A DNA stretch of 64,000 bases from Tetrapyrgos nigripes (taxonomy: Eukaryota > Basidiomycota > Agaricomycetes > Agaricales > Campanellaceae): positions 1-64,000 of the forward strand of contig JAACJM010000069.1 of NCBI GenBank assembly GCA_013368315.1. The letters are read 5' to 3'. The position numbers and the translations under genes were made by a program. Positions within the stretch are counted from its first letter, which is position 1. Each line of letters opens with the position of its first letter. Below are positions 1 to 9,604 of this stretch, piece after piece. The notes beneath the pieces are model-generated. The model saw nothing but the letters and a program-made list of their open reading frames with translations, made no database searches and was not told the DNA's origin.

Positions 1-192
1 GCGCCATGCCACCGCTATGCCAACGATGCCACCTAATGCCGATGCCCTGCCGTGGCCAACCCCTGCCCAACCTCTCATATGTGACCCATATTCATATACC
101 GCTGCCTGATTAGGGCCAAAACTAGCCTGGGTATGCCCTGGCTATATCCCTCCTGTATTGTACTATCGGGGGTGAGGGGTTACCAGGAGTAT
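1..192. other. Gene-free flank rich in GGCAT/ATGCC words
   Basis: Positions 1-60 consist of repeated ATGCC-type words (GCCATGCCACC, ATGCCAACGATGCC and similar). The Tnp2 homology ends at the right edge. This could be the end of another nested element or a low-complexity breakpoint. No coding region was seen. Confidence 0.4.
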
Positions 193-1914
193 TTATATAT
201 CGGGGCTACATCGCCTCGCTTTTTCGATGAGTTGAACTGCATGTTGATAGCGCTCGGGATCCACTGGAAAATTGGCAGTGTATGGAACGTTGTCATGACT
301 GCACCCGATGACGGCAAAATTTTCTGGTTTCGCCAAGGCTGGAAAGTATGTGGAGGCTCCCTCCTTATGGTGTCCAATGAGCCCACACCAAAATTGACAG
401 CCGTTCTTTCCAGTATGTCCAACCATGCCATTGAAATAAACCATCCCAGGCCCATCTGCAGTTGCAAATAGGATGAATAATGTCGACACAAATATGATAT
501 TACGAGGGGCATCCCAGACCATAAGGCCACCACCTTTGTTGATAGCCTTGATATGGTGTAGGCCAGGGAATAGGAAAGAGTCAGGATTTTTAGGCTTATT
601 GGGACCAGGGATGACAGCACCATAAATGATGCATTTCTTCTTGTAACATTTGTCGACAGGAAGATTGAGAACGAGCCACACATAGATCCAACAATCTGGT
701 GTTTTATTACGGTATACTTGACAACCGTCAAGGGAAATCATGAGCAATGTAGTAGTCTCTGTGATCTGCTGGTCCTGTACTGCATCAAGAATATCCTTCC
801 CGCAGCTAATGTCATCAAATTCCTTCAACTGGCTGGTCCTTTCATACTCCGTCAACGCCTCTTTTGCTCTTGTATAAAAAGATCGCATCCCCTCAGCCAT
901 CTCAGGATCTCTCCACATAGCCTGCACTTGTGGTCCAACAGGTAGGGTATAGAACAGTTGCGGTTTTCCAGTTTGGGCATTGTTACGAGGTGCTCCACAC
1001 TCTGCAAATGGACCAGTGAACCCAAGACAGGAATTGGAACACATGTCATGGACAATGGGATGTAGACCGCTCAGTTTGTGAGCACGCTGTTGGATCTGTT
1101 CATATGAGAAGAACTCTTTGTTGGGCCAGGCAAGTTTAAGTGCATTGATTGTTGCTGTATAGCCGTGCTGGGTTTGTGATTTGATTTGGTAGGGCCTGAG
1201 GCACAAGAGCAGAATGCGCTCCTTGTCAGGGTCAACTTCGAGTCCAGAATCTGCAGGATTGAGCAAAGCTGTGAGGGAATTGGGGTCAAGGTCGCAATTT
1301 TCAAGAGAAGCTCCACGAAGTGCGTGGATAAACTCCTGAGCAATTTTGACGGCCTCTATCCGTGAATACGCCTCAGCTTCACTGTCATCAAGGGGGTTGG
1401 GAGGTGCTCCAGAGCCAGGTTCGTGGTCCTCGCCGTTCCCAGGTCTCGGATCATCTAATGCAGGACTTTCTGCACGAGGAGAGGGAAATCGGGGTTCTGG
1501 GGATATTCTGCCATCTCCGTCTCAAATAAAGCCACCAAGAATATTGTCTGGGCTGTTTGTCATAGCAGGGGTAGGAGGTGGAATGAGTGGAATGGGTGGA
1601 GGAGGGTCCGTGTTCTTGTACACATCATTGAAAGGAATATGTTGCGCTTGGGGTGGATTTCTTTCATTCTGAATGTATTCTTGTTCTTGTTCTGGCGTCT
1701 GCATGCAGAAAGATAAGAATTAAAGCAGATATACATGAGTAGGGCACACTGGTTGTGTCTTCCCTACTTGCAATGCACTCTCCGTGTTACCCTCCTCACA
1801 ATATTGTGCGTGATTGTGGAAAGTAGCTCGGGAAACTTCCTTTTTCTTCTTTTGACCAGTCTTGTCACAAAACTGCTGGCAGTCGCAGTACCACGTCTTC
1901 TTTTCTTTGGGCAT
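193..1914 (-). mobile_element. Decayed Tnp2-family (CACTA/EnSpm-like) transposase, 3' truncated
   Basis: Read on the minus strand. The first exon (1914 down to about 1725) starts MPKEKK and has a Cys/His-rich N-terminus (CDCQQFC, then HNHAQYC) typical of mushroom Tnp2 transposases. An intron of about 50 bp is followed by a long frame that reads through to 193. It carries the Tnp2 core: DGCQVYRNKTPDCWIY, a PGPNKPKN block, FPGLHH, and ATADGPGM followed by a GHTGKNGCQFWC cysteine block. One in-frame TGA (1522-1524) interrupts it. Homology stops at about 193, well short of a full-length Tnp2, and runs into unrelated GGCAT-rich sequence. The family moves DNA by cut-and-paste. This copy looks inactive because of the nonsense codon and missing C-terminal part. 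Family assignment is confident; element borders were not found. Confidence 0.85.
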
Positions 1915-2097
1915 ATGTCGTTGGTACCAGTAGGGAATTATTATGTTGAAGTTTTCACACGCGTAGACTGTCTAGCAAGGCTAGCGAGCTCAGGCAAGCA
2001 AGAAGCAAGGTTATAAGGGAGATGGAGCTAAGAAAATGAATGACATTGACAGGAAATGAGCGTACAAAAGAGCTAAGAGGCATAGTCTACGTTTTCG

Positions 2098-2164
2098 CTC
2101 GTTTTCGCGCGTTCTCACTTTCTCCGGTCCGATCAAATTTCTCGCTGACTCGTTTTCGCGCGTT
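2098..2164. repeat. Direct repeat CTCGTTTTCGCGCGTT x2, possible transposon subterminal repeat
   Basis: The 16-mer CTCGTTTTCGCGCGTT occurs at 2098-2113 and exactly again at 2149-2164, with a related GTTTTCGC word just before the first copy. It lies upstream of the Tnp2 reading frame, where CACTA-type elements carry subterminal transposase-binding repeats. That role is inferred from position only. The rest of 1915-2542 holds no gene that can be supported. Confidence 0.55.
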
Positions 2165-2542
2165 TTGGCTTTCTGGACTTTTCACTGGGGCTCATGCACA
2201 TGCCTTAACCACTAAGTCATTATACAATAAAGTAAGTTTCTCATCTAGTACTCAGATACCGCCCGGCCAATTTTTGAAAAAAGAAAATTCTTCCCAGGCA
2301 TAGAATCAGAGCCATTAGTTGTTCTTTCCATGAAGATAGATCTTGCTTCAACTCGACCGTTCGACGTCCTCACTTCCACATAGTGCTGTGTTCCTTACAA
2401 CGGAAGCCGAATTGTACACGTTATTACTGTTAGAGGATGCTGCATGAATACAGATGCATAACTTGCATAGATGTAATTTTGGCTAGGGCAGGACATGGGG
2501 GCGTGTAGTATAGAATGAGATAGACCAAAACCCAAACATGAT

Positions 2543-3215
2543 TTACTTCAGAGGAATGCTGCAAGAAAACGACGATCAACCATGGTGAACGAGTGAAGAA
2601 CCAGACAGACTTACAATCGAGAGGAGTGCGTTGCACCGATACCCGGACGACCGTGCTTCACAGGTCTGTAAGAGCATGAAAATTCGCCAAGGTAATGACC
2701 GGTCATTTCAGGCTTAATTTCAACCGAGTTGAAAAACCTGCGCAATAAACGTCAGAAATAGTTCTGGCGACTGATCATAAGGCAGCGCACCTTTCCGTTG
2801 TAGATTCCAACCACACTTCCAATCATCTCGGGAACAATAATCATGTCGCGCAAGTGGGTCTTGACAACGGCAGGCTTCTCGTTGGGGGGTGCTTCCTTCT
2901 TGGCCTTACGGAGCTTCTTGATGAGTCCCATAGGGCGACGCTTAAGACCACGCTGGAAACGTCTGCGCGCACGGGCATGGACAAGGTCGACAAACTAGTA
3001 AGGAAATCAGTGGTCTGAGCAGGTGGAAGAACCGACAAGACGCACATCTTCATTGCTCATGTCCAACAACTTGTCGAGTTCAACACCACGGTATGAGAAC
3101 GTCCTGAACGTCCTCTTTTTCTTCATCTCGGCGGCGAGAGCGGGGTCGGTAACGTCAGCCTACATGCATTTTTCTTCAGCATCGGAGCACTACATGCAAA
3201 ATGAGTACGCACCAT
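2543..3215 (-). CDS. RPS15: 40S ribosomal protein S15 (uS19)
   Basis: Small-subunit ribosomal protein uS19 at the head of the 40S subunit. Minus-strand exons: 3213-3215, 3046-3159, 2791-2994, 2615-2737, 2543-2558. The product starts [19 protein letters not shown] and contains the family blocks [40 protein letters not shown] and the C-terminus [18 protein letters not shown]. Expected length is 152 aa, normal for the family. The first coding exon is the ATG alone, followed at once by an intron (GTGCGT). The exon sum is 460 nt, one base over a whole frame. The extra base lies in a run of five T (plus sense GTTTTTC on the minus strand, 2731-2737), where four T would give the conserved V-F-N. It diverges from RPP2, the other ribosomal gene. 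Confidence 0.95.
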
Positions 3216-3570
3216 GGTGGTCTTGCTGTCTTGGAATTGGCAGTCTTGGATTACGGTATCGAAACCAAAAAGCCACACTTTCCTTTTTCTGCAAACTGTA
3301 CAGTAGTTGCTCGGCAATTTCCGACCGAGTCTGATAATTTTTTCAGGACTTTCTCTATCGGTGTCAACCAAAAACTCCTTCGGATAGAATCCACAGGTCT
3401 TCCCGTAGAGGATTAAAGGTGAGTTTGTTCGTCTGTTGCATCGTTCGACACTTATTCTTCTTTCGTAGTGATCCGTGGCTACCGTATCTTACTGAAACCT
3501 CCCTGCTCGAAATTCTCCAAAAGTGTGTTCACGCGTCGTCGTCTCTAATTGTCTTCTGACTGCCTGGTAG
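3216..3570. promoter_or_regulatory. Shared promoter region of RPS15 and RPP2
   Basis: The 355 bp between two divergent ribosomal-protein start codons. A GTGAGT donor near 3420 and a TAG acceptor directly before the RPP2 ATG suggest a 5'UTR intron in RPP2. An ACGCGT palindrome lies at 3531-3536. Bidirectional use is inferred from geometry. Confidence 0.5.
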
Positions 3571-3967
3571 ATGAAACACATCGCTGCTTATCTTTTACTT
3601 CAAGTTGGTGGAAACTCTTCCCCTTCCGCTGCCGACATCAAGAAAGTTCTTGGTGCTGTTGGAATTGAAGCCGATGATGAGCGTCTTGACAAGCTGATTT
3701 CTGAGCTTGAGGGCAAGAGTATCAACGAGCTTATTGCCGAAGGAAACTCCAAGCTTGCCTCTGTCCCGTCTGGTGGTGCTGTCGCTGCTTCTGGTTCTGG
3801 CGGAGGTGCCGCTCCTGCTGCTACCGCCGAGGAGGCCAAGGAAGAGAAGAAAGAGGAGGAGAAGGTTCGTAGTGCTTTGAACCTCATGCCTGGTATAATG
3901 CTGATCACTGCCATCACTTGCGCAGGAGGAATCCGACGACGACATGGGCTTCGGTCTCTTCGATTAG
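3571..3967 (+). CDS. RPP2: 60S acidic ribosomal protein P2
   Basis: Stalk protein of the 60S subunit that helps recruit translational GTPases. Exons 3571-3864 and 3926-3967 give 111 aa, the usual length. The N-terminus [15 protein letters not shown], the helical [21 protein letters not shown] block, an Ala/Gly hinge, an acidic Glu/Lys stretch and the invariant C-terminal tail [11 protein letters not shown] (encoded by exon 2) are all present. The ATG follows directly after a probable 5'UTR intron. It diverges from RPS15, so both may be transcribed from the intervening 355 bp. Confidence 0.96.
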
Positions 3968-4123
3968 TCGCACGTTGTACAAGTACTGTACCACTTCTAT
4001 GTCTAGCTGTTGCAATGCGATGTATACGACTTGCACTGAGTTATAATGTTGTGATTGAAATATGAGTTGTTTATTGTCACTGTGCGTCGCGTATGTGCTT
4101 CCCACGACATTTTTTCTGGTTCA

Positions 4124-4726
4124 ATGCACCCAACTCTGTCAACGCTCAAGGCGTTGATAACCTCACAGCCTTTCAAGAGGTCGCAATTGGGTCTCTTTCA
4201 AGGAAAGACAAAGCAGTACGGAAACAACGTCCCTTTCTCCAAGCACAAGACACGACGAACATGGCTTCCAAATGTACAGCGAAAAAGGTTGTTCTCTGAC
4301 ACCCTACAGAGATTCGTTCGAGTCAAGTTGACTACAAGGGCTTTGAGAACTATCAAAAAGGTGTGTCTCCATACTTACTTTTGGTAAATTTTTCTGACTG
4401 CTCGCCGTCAGAAATACGCTTCCATCGACAATTACTTGTTCCGCAATTCAGCATCGACAGTATCTCATGAAGGCCTACGACTACGCCTAATGATGCGTGA
4501 TGCAGTTGCTACCAGGCCAACCGCAGGAGAAACTCAGCGGCAATTCGAGAACCGGAAGGCAGATGAGGTCAGGAGGGTGCAGACAAAGCAGGCACTGCGC
4601 GATCGGAAGGTTGAGGTGAACAGAGCTGTGAGCGCTAAGGGACCAACGCTAGAAGATGCTAGGAAAGCTAGGCTTGCAGCTGTTGAAGCATTGCGAGGGA
4701 CGACGAGGTGCGCGCAGATTCTCTAG
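4124..4726 (+). CDS. MRPL24: Mitochondrial large-subunit ribosomal protein bL28m
   Basis: Homologue of bacterial L28 and yeast Mrpl24. Exons 4124-4360 and 4412-4726 give 183 aa. The L28 core is visible as GLFQGKTKQYGNNVPFSKHK, TRRTWLPNVQRKRLFSD, then FVRVKLTTRALRTIKK at the intron and a following YASIDNYL. The MHPTLSTLKAL start lies just before the conserved core and its basic, hydroxylated N-terminus fits mitochondrial targeting. The long basic C-terminal helix is typical of fungal mitochondrial L28. It is transcribed in the same direction as RPP2, 156 bp after that gene's stop codon. Confidence 0.88.
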
Positions 4727-5038
4727 TAATGTCCTAGGTTCTAAAGAAGTTTTTATGCAGCTCTTCCGAGGCAATAAAACCAGGACAGGTTTTACTTTAT
4801 CTCAAGCAGCAGCAGAAGGAACAGAAACGATTGCTTGGACAAAAATTCTTCAGTGTCCTGTGACGGCCATCCTAATTTACAATGACTCTAGTCTTGACTT
4901 CCGTACCTTGTCGCAATTCCTTAATGTCATAATTTTGCAATGCACAGGGACCACACGTGTCGACAGCACGACTCGACTCCTATCTCACATTTCCTTCTAA
5001 CCTCCTCCATCTACGCCTATCCTCACTCTACCCACTCC

Positions 5039-6556
5039 ATGGCTACTTTCACCGCTCCCGATATGCTTGGCGGGCTGGACCTGTCATCATCGTCATCATC
5101 CTCTTATTCTTCAAGGTCATTTTTTGGTCGACATGGATTTACAGAATCTGGTTCGGAATCGCTCACAGATGATACTCCGCCACTTTCACCTTCGTGTTCC
5201 AAAGACGTTCAGTGTACCACGGAACTGTTAGATATCCAAACGCGATTCCTTCGCGAGAGGGCCGCCAACGAGTACAATCCTGAAAGCTCTCCGTTATCTC
5301 TCCGAGACTCATCTTACGCTGCAACGTCCCCACAAATTTTGAGTGATGATGGCGGTTATCAATCAGATCTCGAAGGGTGCAAAAGAGCGTTTCGCTTGGT
5401 TGGTCGCAAGAAGCTGCTCACTCGGAAGAAGGTTATTGATTCGACACCAGTTCTCGGAAACGTGCGTATATCCCCGCTCTTTGTCTGCGGCGATGCTGAC
5501 GAGCTACTAGTACGCTTCAGTATATCCGGAATTGTCGGGAATCTCTGCAGACTGTGAGGCTACGCCCAAAGTGACAGTGGTTAGTCACAGTGCCTGCGCG
5601 TTTTCCTCGTGCTCATCATTTATGCTCTTTAGGCCACAGTCCACTCTATTCCTCGCCTACAAAGCATTGCCAAAGAGGACACCACACGCCACGGTGGAAT
5701 AGGTCTTGGTATAGGGCTACTGGATCAACAACTACTTTCGCGTGCGACAATCATCTCTTTGACGGAAGGATCAGCTCTCGAAACGCAGCCAATTATTACG
5801 AACGTGGTGCCGCAAGTACCTGTCTTGAAGCCTTTGAAATCAGGGTTAGACACTCCCTCTCCTATTGTTCCATTGCCGCCGTGCAAAAGTGGTCTTGCCA
5901 AAGCCTCGCCACGCCCCGGATCAGAAGGGTTCTCCCGCTTCTTCATGCTGTCACCGATATTTGGTGATTCGCCCCGATACTCTGCGGCTCTTTCGCCTTC
6001 AATGCTGGTCAAGCCTCGTCTTGAGCCTCTACGAACGCCTTCAAGCCCGGATATGTCGCCAATCACTCGGCTTCCCTCTCCTTTGGTACACTTTGGTGGA
6101 CTTACGGGATCCCTCGATTGCAACGATTCAAGTGTAGCTACTGGCACGTCCACTGCCCAGAATGGTCTTCCAGCCTCAGAATCCCCTGCTTTCTCGAACT
6201 CGTATGGGGAGCGGAACTTACCCTTGAAGAAAGACTCCTACCGTGAATTAGGACATGGCATGCCTCCAGACAATGACACGTCGAAGACACGCGTAGCTGG
6301 TTTGATCTCAACCGTTATTCCCACTACCGTCTGTATGCACACATCGCAACACCAGCCATCTACACCGTCTTCGTCTGCTTTGAGCAGTGGTCAAGGAGTA
6401 CGGCGGATCGCGGTATCTCACAATTATCCGGTTCCAACTTGCTCTCCGCTGAGGCAGTTATTCATCATACACGAACGTGAAGGGCCCTGCCATAATTCGA
6501 CTCGACCTGCTCAAAATGCCGACTCAAAACGAAAACATACGGTGTATACGAAATGA
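5039..6556 (+). CDS. Hypothetical Ser/Pro-rich protein
   Basis: No family recognised. Proposed exons 5039-5461, 5511-5579 and 5633-6556 join in frame to about 471 aa beginning MATFTAPDMLGGLDL. The protein is low complexity: a Ser run near residue 15, many SP/TP sites, and repeated 'TPSSPDMSP'-like patches in the second half, suggesting a disordered, phosphorylated regulator. A basic patch GRKKLLTRKK lies near residue 125. The exon joins rest on GT-AG borders and reading-frame continuity only. The 3' end is uncertain: more exons beyond 6556 are possible. Confidence 0.5.
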
Positions 6557-7145
6557 CAACAATCCCCTACCTCAACTGAGTTGCCGGAAATGTTTCAGAA
6601 TGACGCTGGGTCGCCTCGTACAGTGCACGAAAGGGCTGAAATTTATGATGGAGACCATGGAACCTTGAAGTGTAAAGAATCTAGTATACGTATACGTACT
6701 GTCTAATCTGTCAATGTCAGGGGCATTGCTTGCAAAATGACATGGCTTGAGGCGCCTCCCAACGTACGTCTCGACTCGGAGATGATTAGTCCTACTGGGG
6801 CATACTTTGGGATGACGACTTCAAGGGTTCCTGAACTACGGGAGCAGCCTTCTGCAGGCTGCAACGCAATTTTTAGAAGGGGCACTGGATTTATGTATAT
6901 TCGTAGATCTGGTCAGCGCCAGTGCATAGGTTCACTGACACTGCGACCGCTGGCTCCGATGCCTGAAGCTTGCGCTCAGGCGTTGCTATACTCAGTACTA
7001 CAGACATCTCCTCGTTGGACACAGCAAAGTCCCTGCTGCTATATAATGTCGCTGAATCCTCAAGACTACCTTACGCTGGTCGTGTTATTTCCCCAAGCGC
7101 TGGACGCTAGCTTTACATCTGGTCTCACCGCCTGCTTTAACCTCT
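6557..7145. other. Intergenic, nothing firm
   Basis: 589 bp. One open frame (about 6737-7174, plus) has no recognisable family and overlaps the next gene, so it is not called. It could hold a terminal exon of the upstream gene. The right half is the presumed promoter of the secreted-protein gene. Confidence 0.4.
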
Positions 7146-8794
7146 ATGTCTTCTTCCAAATCACCTTCTGCTAAGCCCCTTCCGGCGCTACGCACGATTC
7201 TCTATCTTCTAGCGCTGTCCACATGTGTACCCGCCAGACCCTCCCTCGTTTCTCGTGATGCCGAGCAACTTGCTGAGCAAACACCACGCGCTGCACTGGC
7301 GTCCACTCTAGGAGCCTACTTCTCAATTCATGGGGTGAAGGCTCCCAGTTTCCGTGCGCTTGACGGGTGGAAGACCATCGACTGGGCAGGTCAAAACCCA
7401 GCCGAAACCGCGGGTAGCGCCGCAAATACCATCTTCCATACTCTGGACGGAGTGCAGGACCTGACAGGAAAGGGTCAAGAAAATGGGTTGTTCAGTACGC
7501 AGTTCACTACTTTCCTTCAGGAGCTGGCAAAGTCCTTGGACCTGGATGATCCGAAGAAGGAGGATGAGGTAAAAGCAGCTCGAGATGACGTGACAAAGGC
7601 CTGTAGCAAGAAAGCGGATGTTCTGGACAATCTTCTGGATGAGTATAAAAAGGGCAAAAAGGATGCCAATACCCTGACCACAAGTGATGATCAATTCCAT
7701 CTGTCTCATTTGTTTTTCTGACAAAAGCCATAGGTGACGAGCAATTCCAGATCTGGGCGAAACAGGATGCCAGATATACAACCGAGGAATTTGACTGCCA
7801 GGATAAGACGAACGCCTACCAAACCATCCTCAGCAAGGTTTATGGGGACCATTTTGCAGTCTTTTCGGGCTCCCTTAACAACGTCAAACCAATAATTCAA
7901 CCCGTTGATGTTGCGATCCCTGGAATCACCATGATGGTATCTGCGGAATCGGGAACACCTGCGGGTTCGTCTGGTTCGAATGGAGCCGGAAAAACCGTTC
8001 CCTACTACAGTATTCCCAGTCTCAATTCGACTCTACAAGCCTGGCAGAACGGCGACCAACTCCAAACGTTCGAAACTCCCTCTGAGGAACAGCATTCATC
8101 GGATAAGGAGAATTCAGAGTCATCAGGCGGAGGTGTGAGTTTCTCGTGGGGAAGATTCTTTGGAGATGTGGGGGCAGAGGGCAGCGAAGAACATTCCAGT
8201 CAAGTCACCAATGTGTCCGCACAAAGTATCGACATCAAGTTCGGGTCCATCGCACTCATGGACATCAACTCTGGCATGTGGAACGACAAAGGAGCTGCAG
8301 CAGGCGCAGTGCTTAATGCTCCTGATGGCGACGACGCGAAAAAAGACGACGTGCAGGCCATTTTCAAAAAGTACATTGGTGAAGAAGGGAAACCAGGTCC
8401 TGCCGCAGTCTGGAATGATAAAGCTGTGGTCGTTTATCAGCCTTCTGTCGATATGCAATTCTCCTCCGAGGATTCTTTCAACAGCTTTCAGAAGACATCT
8501 GTCAGCGCCTCAGGATGTTTCCTCTTCATCTGCGCCAATGCGAACCACGATCAAACGGAGAAGATGACTACAGTCGACAGTCAGAAGCATTCAATCAAAT
8601 TTGCAGACAGTACGAAGAATGCTTATATAGTAGGCCAGTTCTTTTTACTTTTTTTTTTCCAGCCGTTCTCTTTCTGATGCTCGATTTTTCTAGGCTTCAT
8701 CCAAACAGGTTTCTGGGTTCAGCCCTCGAATTCGTCCTCGGGAGGAAATGGCGGATCCGGAGATAACGGTGGAGGTGACAATGGAGGCTACTAA
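7146..8794 (+). CDS. Secreted hypothetical protein with Gly/Asn-rich C-terminus
   Basis: Unknown family. The N-terminus has a basic stretch and hydrophobic core (TILYLLALSTCVPARPS), a probable signal peptide. Exon 1 is 7146-7683. Exon 2 starts 7734 and runs in frame to about 8633. The last exon is 8694-8794, ending in a Gly/Asn/Ser tail that finishes GGY. The mature part is helical and charged around residues 120-170 and Ser/Glu-rich around 300-330. The last junction needs either a GC-AG intron (8634-8693, donor GCCAGT), giving NAYIVG-FIQTGFW, or a GT donor at about 8610, giving a shorter protein. A homologous copy of the last exon lies downstream at 8987-9058. Length is about 510 aa. Extracellular location is inferred from the signal peptide. 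Confidence 0.7.
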
Positions 8795-8986
8795 ATGTCA
8801 TTTCGGACAGTGAAACTGGAAGGAAGATCTTACGCAGTGGTTCCCAGTGTACATATATCACACAGAGCTTGCATTAGGTGAAAAATCTAGAATGTAATTC
8901 TTACATGTCGGCAACTGGCCATGGATGAATATAAGGAGATTTCTGACGAACAGTGGAAGAGAATCGCCCTTCCGATGTCGCATCCT

Positions 8987-9058
8987 TTCTGATCCTCGAG
9001 TTTCCTAGGCTACATCAAGGTGAGCTTCTGGGTGCACCCTTCCAACTCGTCGGAATGA
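8987..9058 (+). pseudogene. Duplicated terminal exon of the upstream secreted-protein gene
   Basis: This stretch repeats 8671-8737 with substitutions, including the intron end (CTCGA...CTAGGCT). It encodes GYIKVSFWVHPSNSSE then TGA (9056-9058), against GFIQTGFWVQPSNSSS in the real exon. The acceptor CTAG and the reading frame are intact. It may be an exon relic or an alternative last exon. The remainder of 8795-9604 shows nothing else I can support. Confidence 0.6.
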
Positions 9059-9604
9059 AAGAAGTGAATACTGGAGGTCGAGGACAGCAGACTGGGTTAC
9101 AATCAATCATCGACTGCTCAGATTTTTATCCGGTGCAATCTACTTCGGAGATGAGTGATCAGGTAAACTGGGAAAGTTTGAGTTCTGACTAGAATTAATC
9201 ATTCGAGAAAATACTGCGTGAACAGGGTATGAGTAGAACTAACAAGTGCAAGTAGTATGTATGTATGCATGAGATGAAAGAAGATAACGTGCTGGCTGCG
9301 AAATTATACGTGATTTAAAAGCATGGATATGTATTACAAACAAAATAGCGATTAAAAAAGAATAATTAGATGGTCCATGGAATTAGAGATCACGGAAAGG
9401 GAACATGTTGAAGCAAGTGCGGGGATGAGATACAGTTGGGATATGGACACAGACTTTTCTCGGTCATCTTCTCCGGATGCATTTCAGTGTCAATCGTCGT
9501 TGGCAGTGGTCGTAGTCAAGCGTAAATCTCCGTCGTCCCAAATTCATTAGTTGATTGATCGCCATGGCATAGCAGCCAATATTTGGTGGACTGGCTGCTC
9601 GTGT

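Noticed and set aside
6737..7174. Plus-strand open frame of 145 codons
   Set aside because: Overlaps the start of the secreted-protein gene and shows no domain; may be chance or an unrecognised terminal exon.
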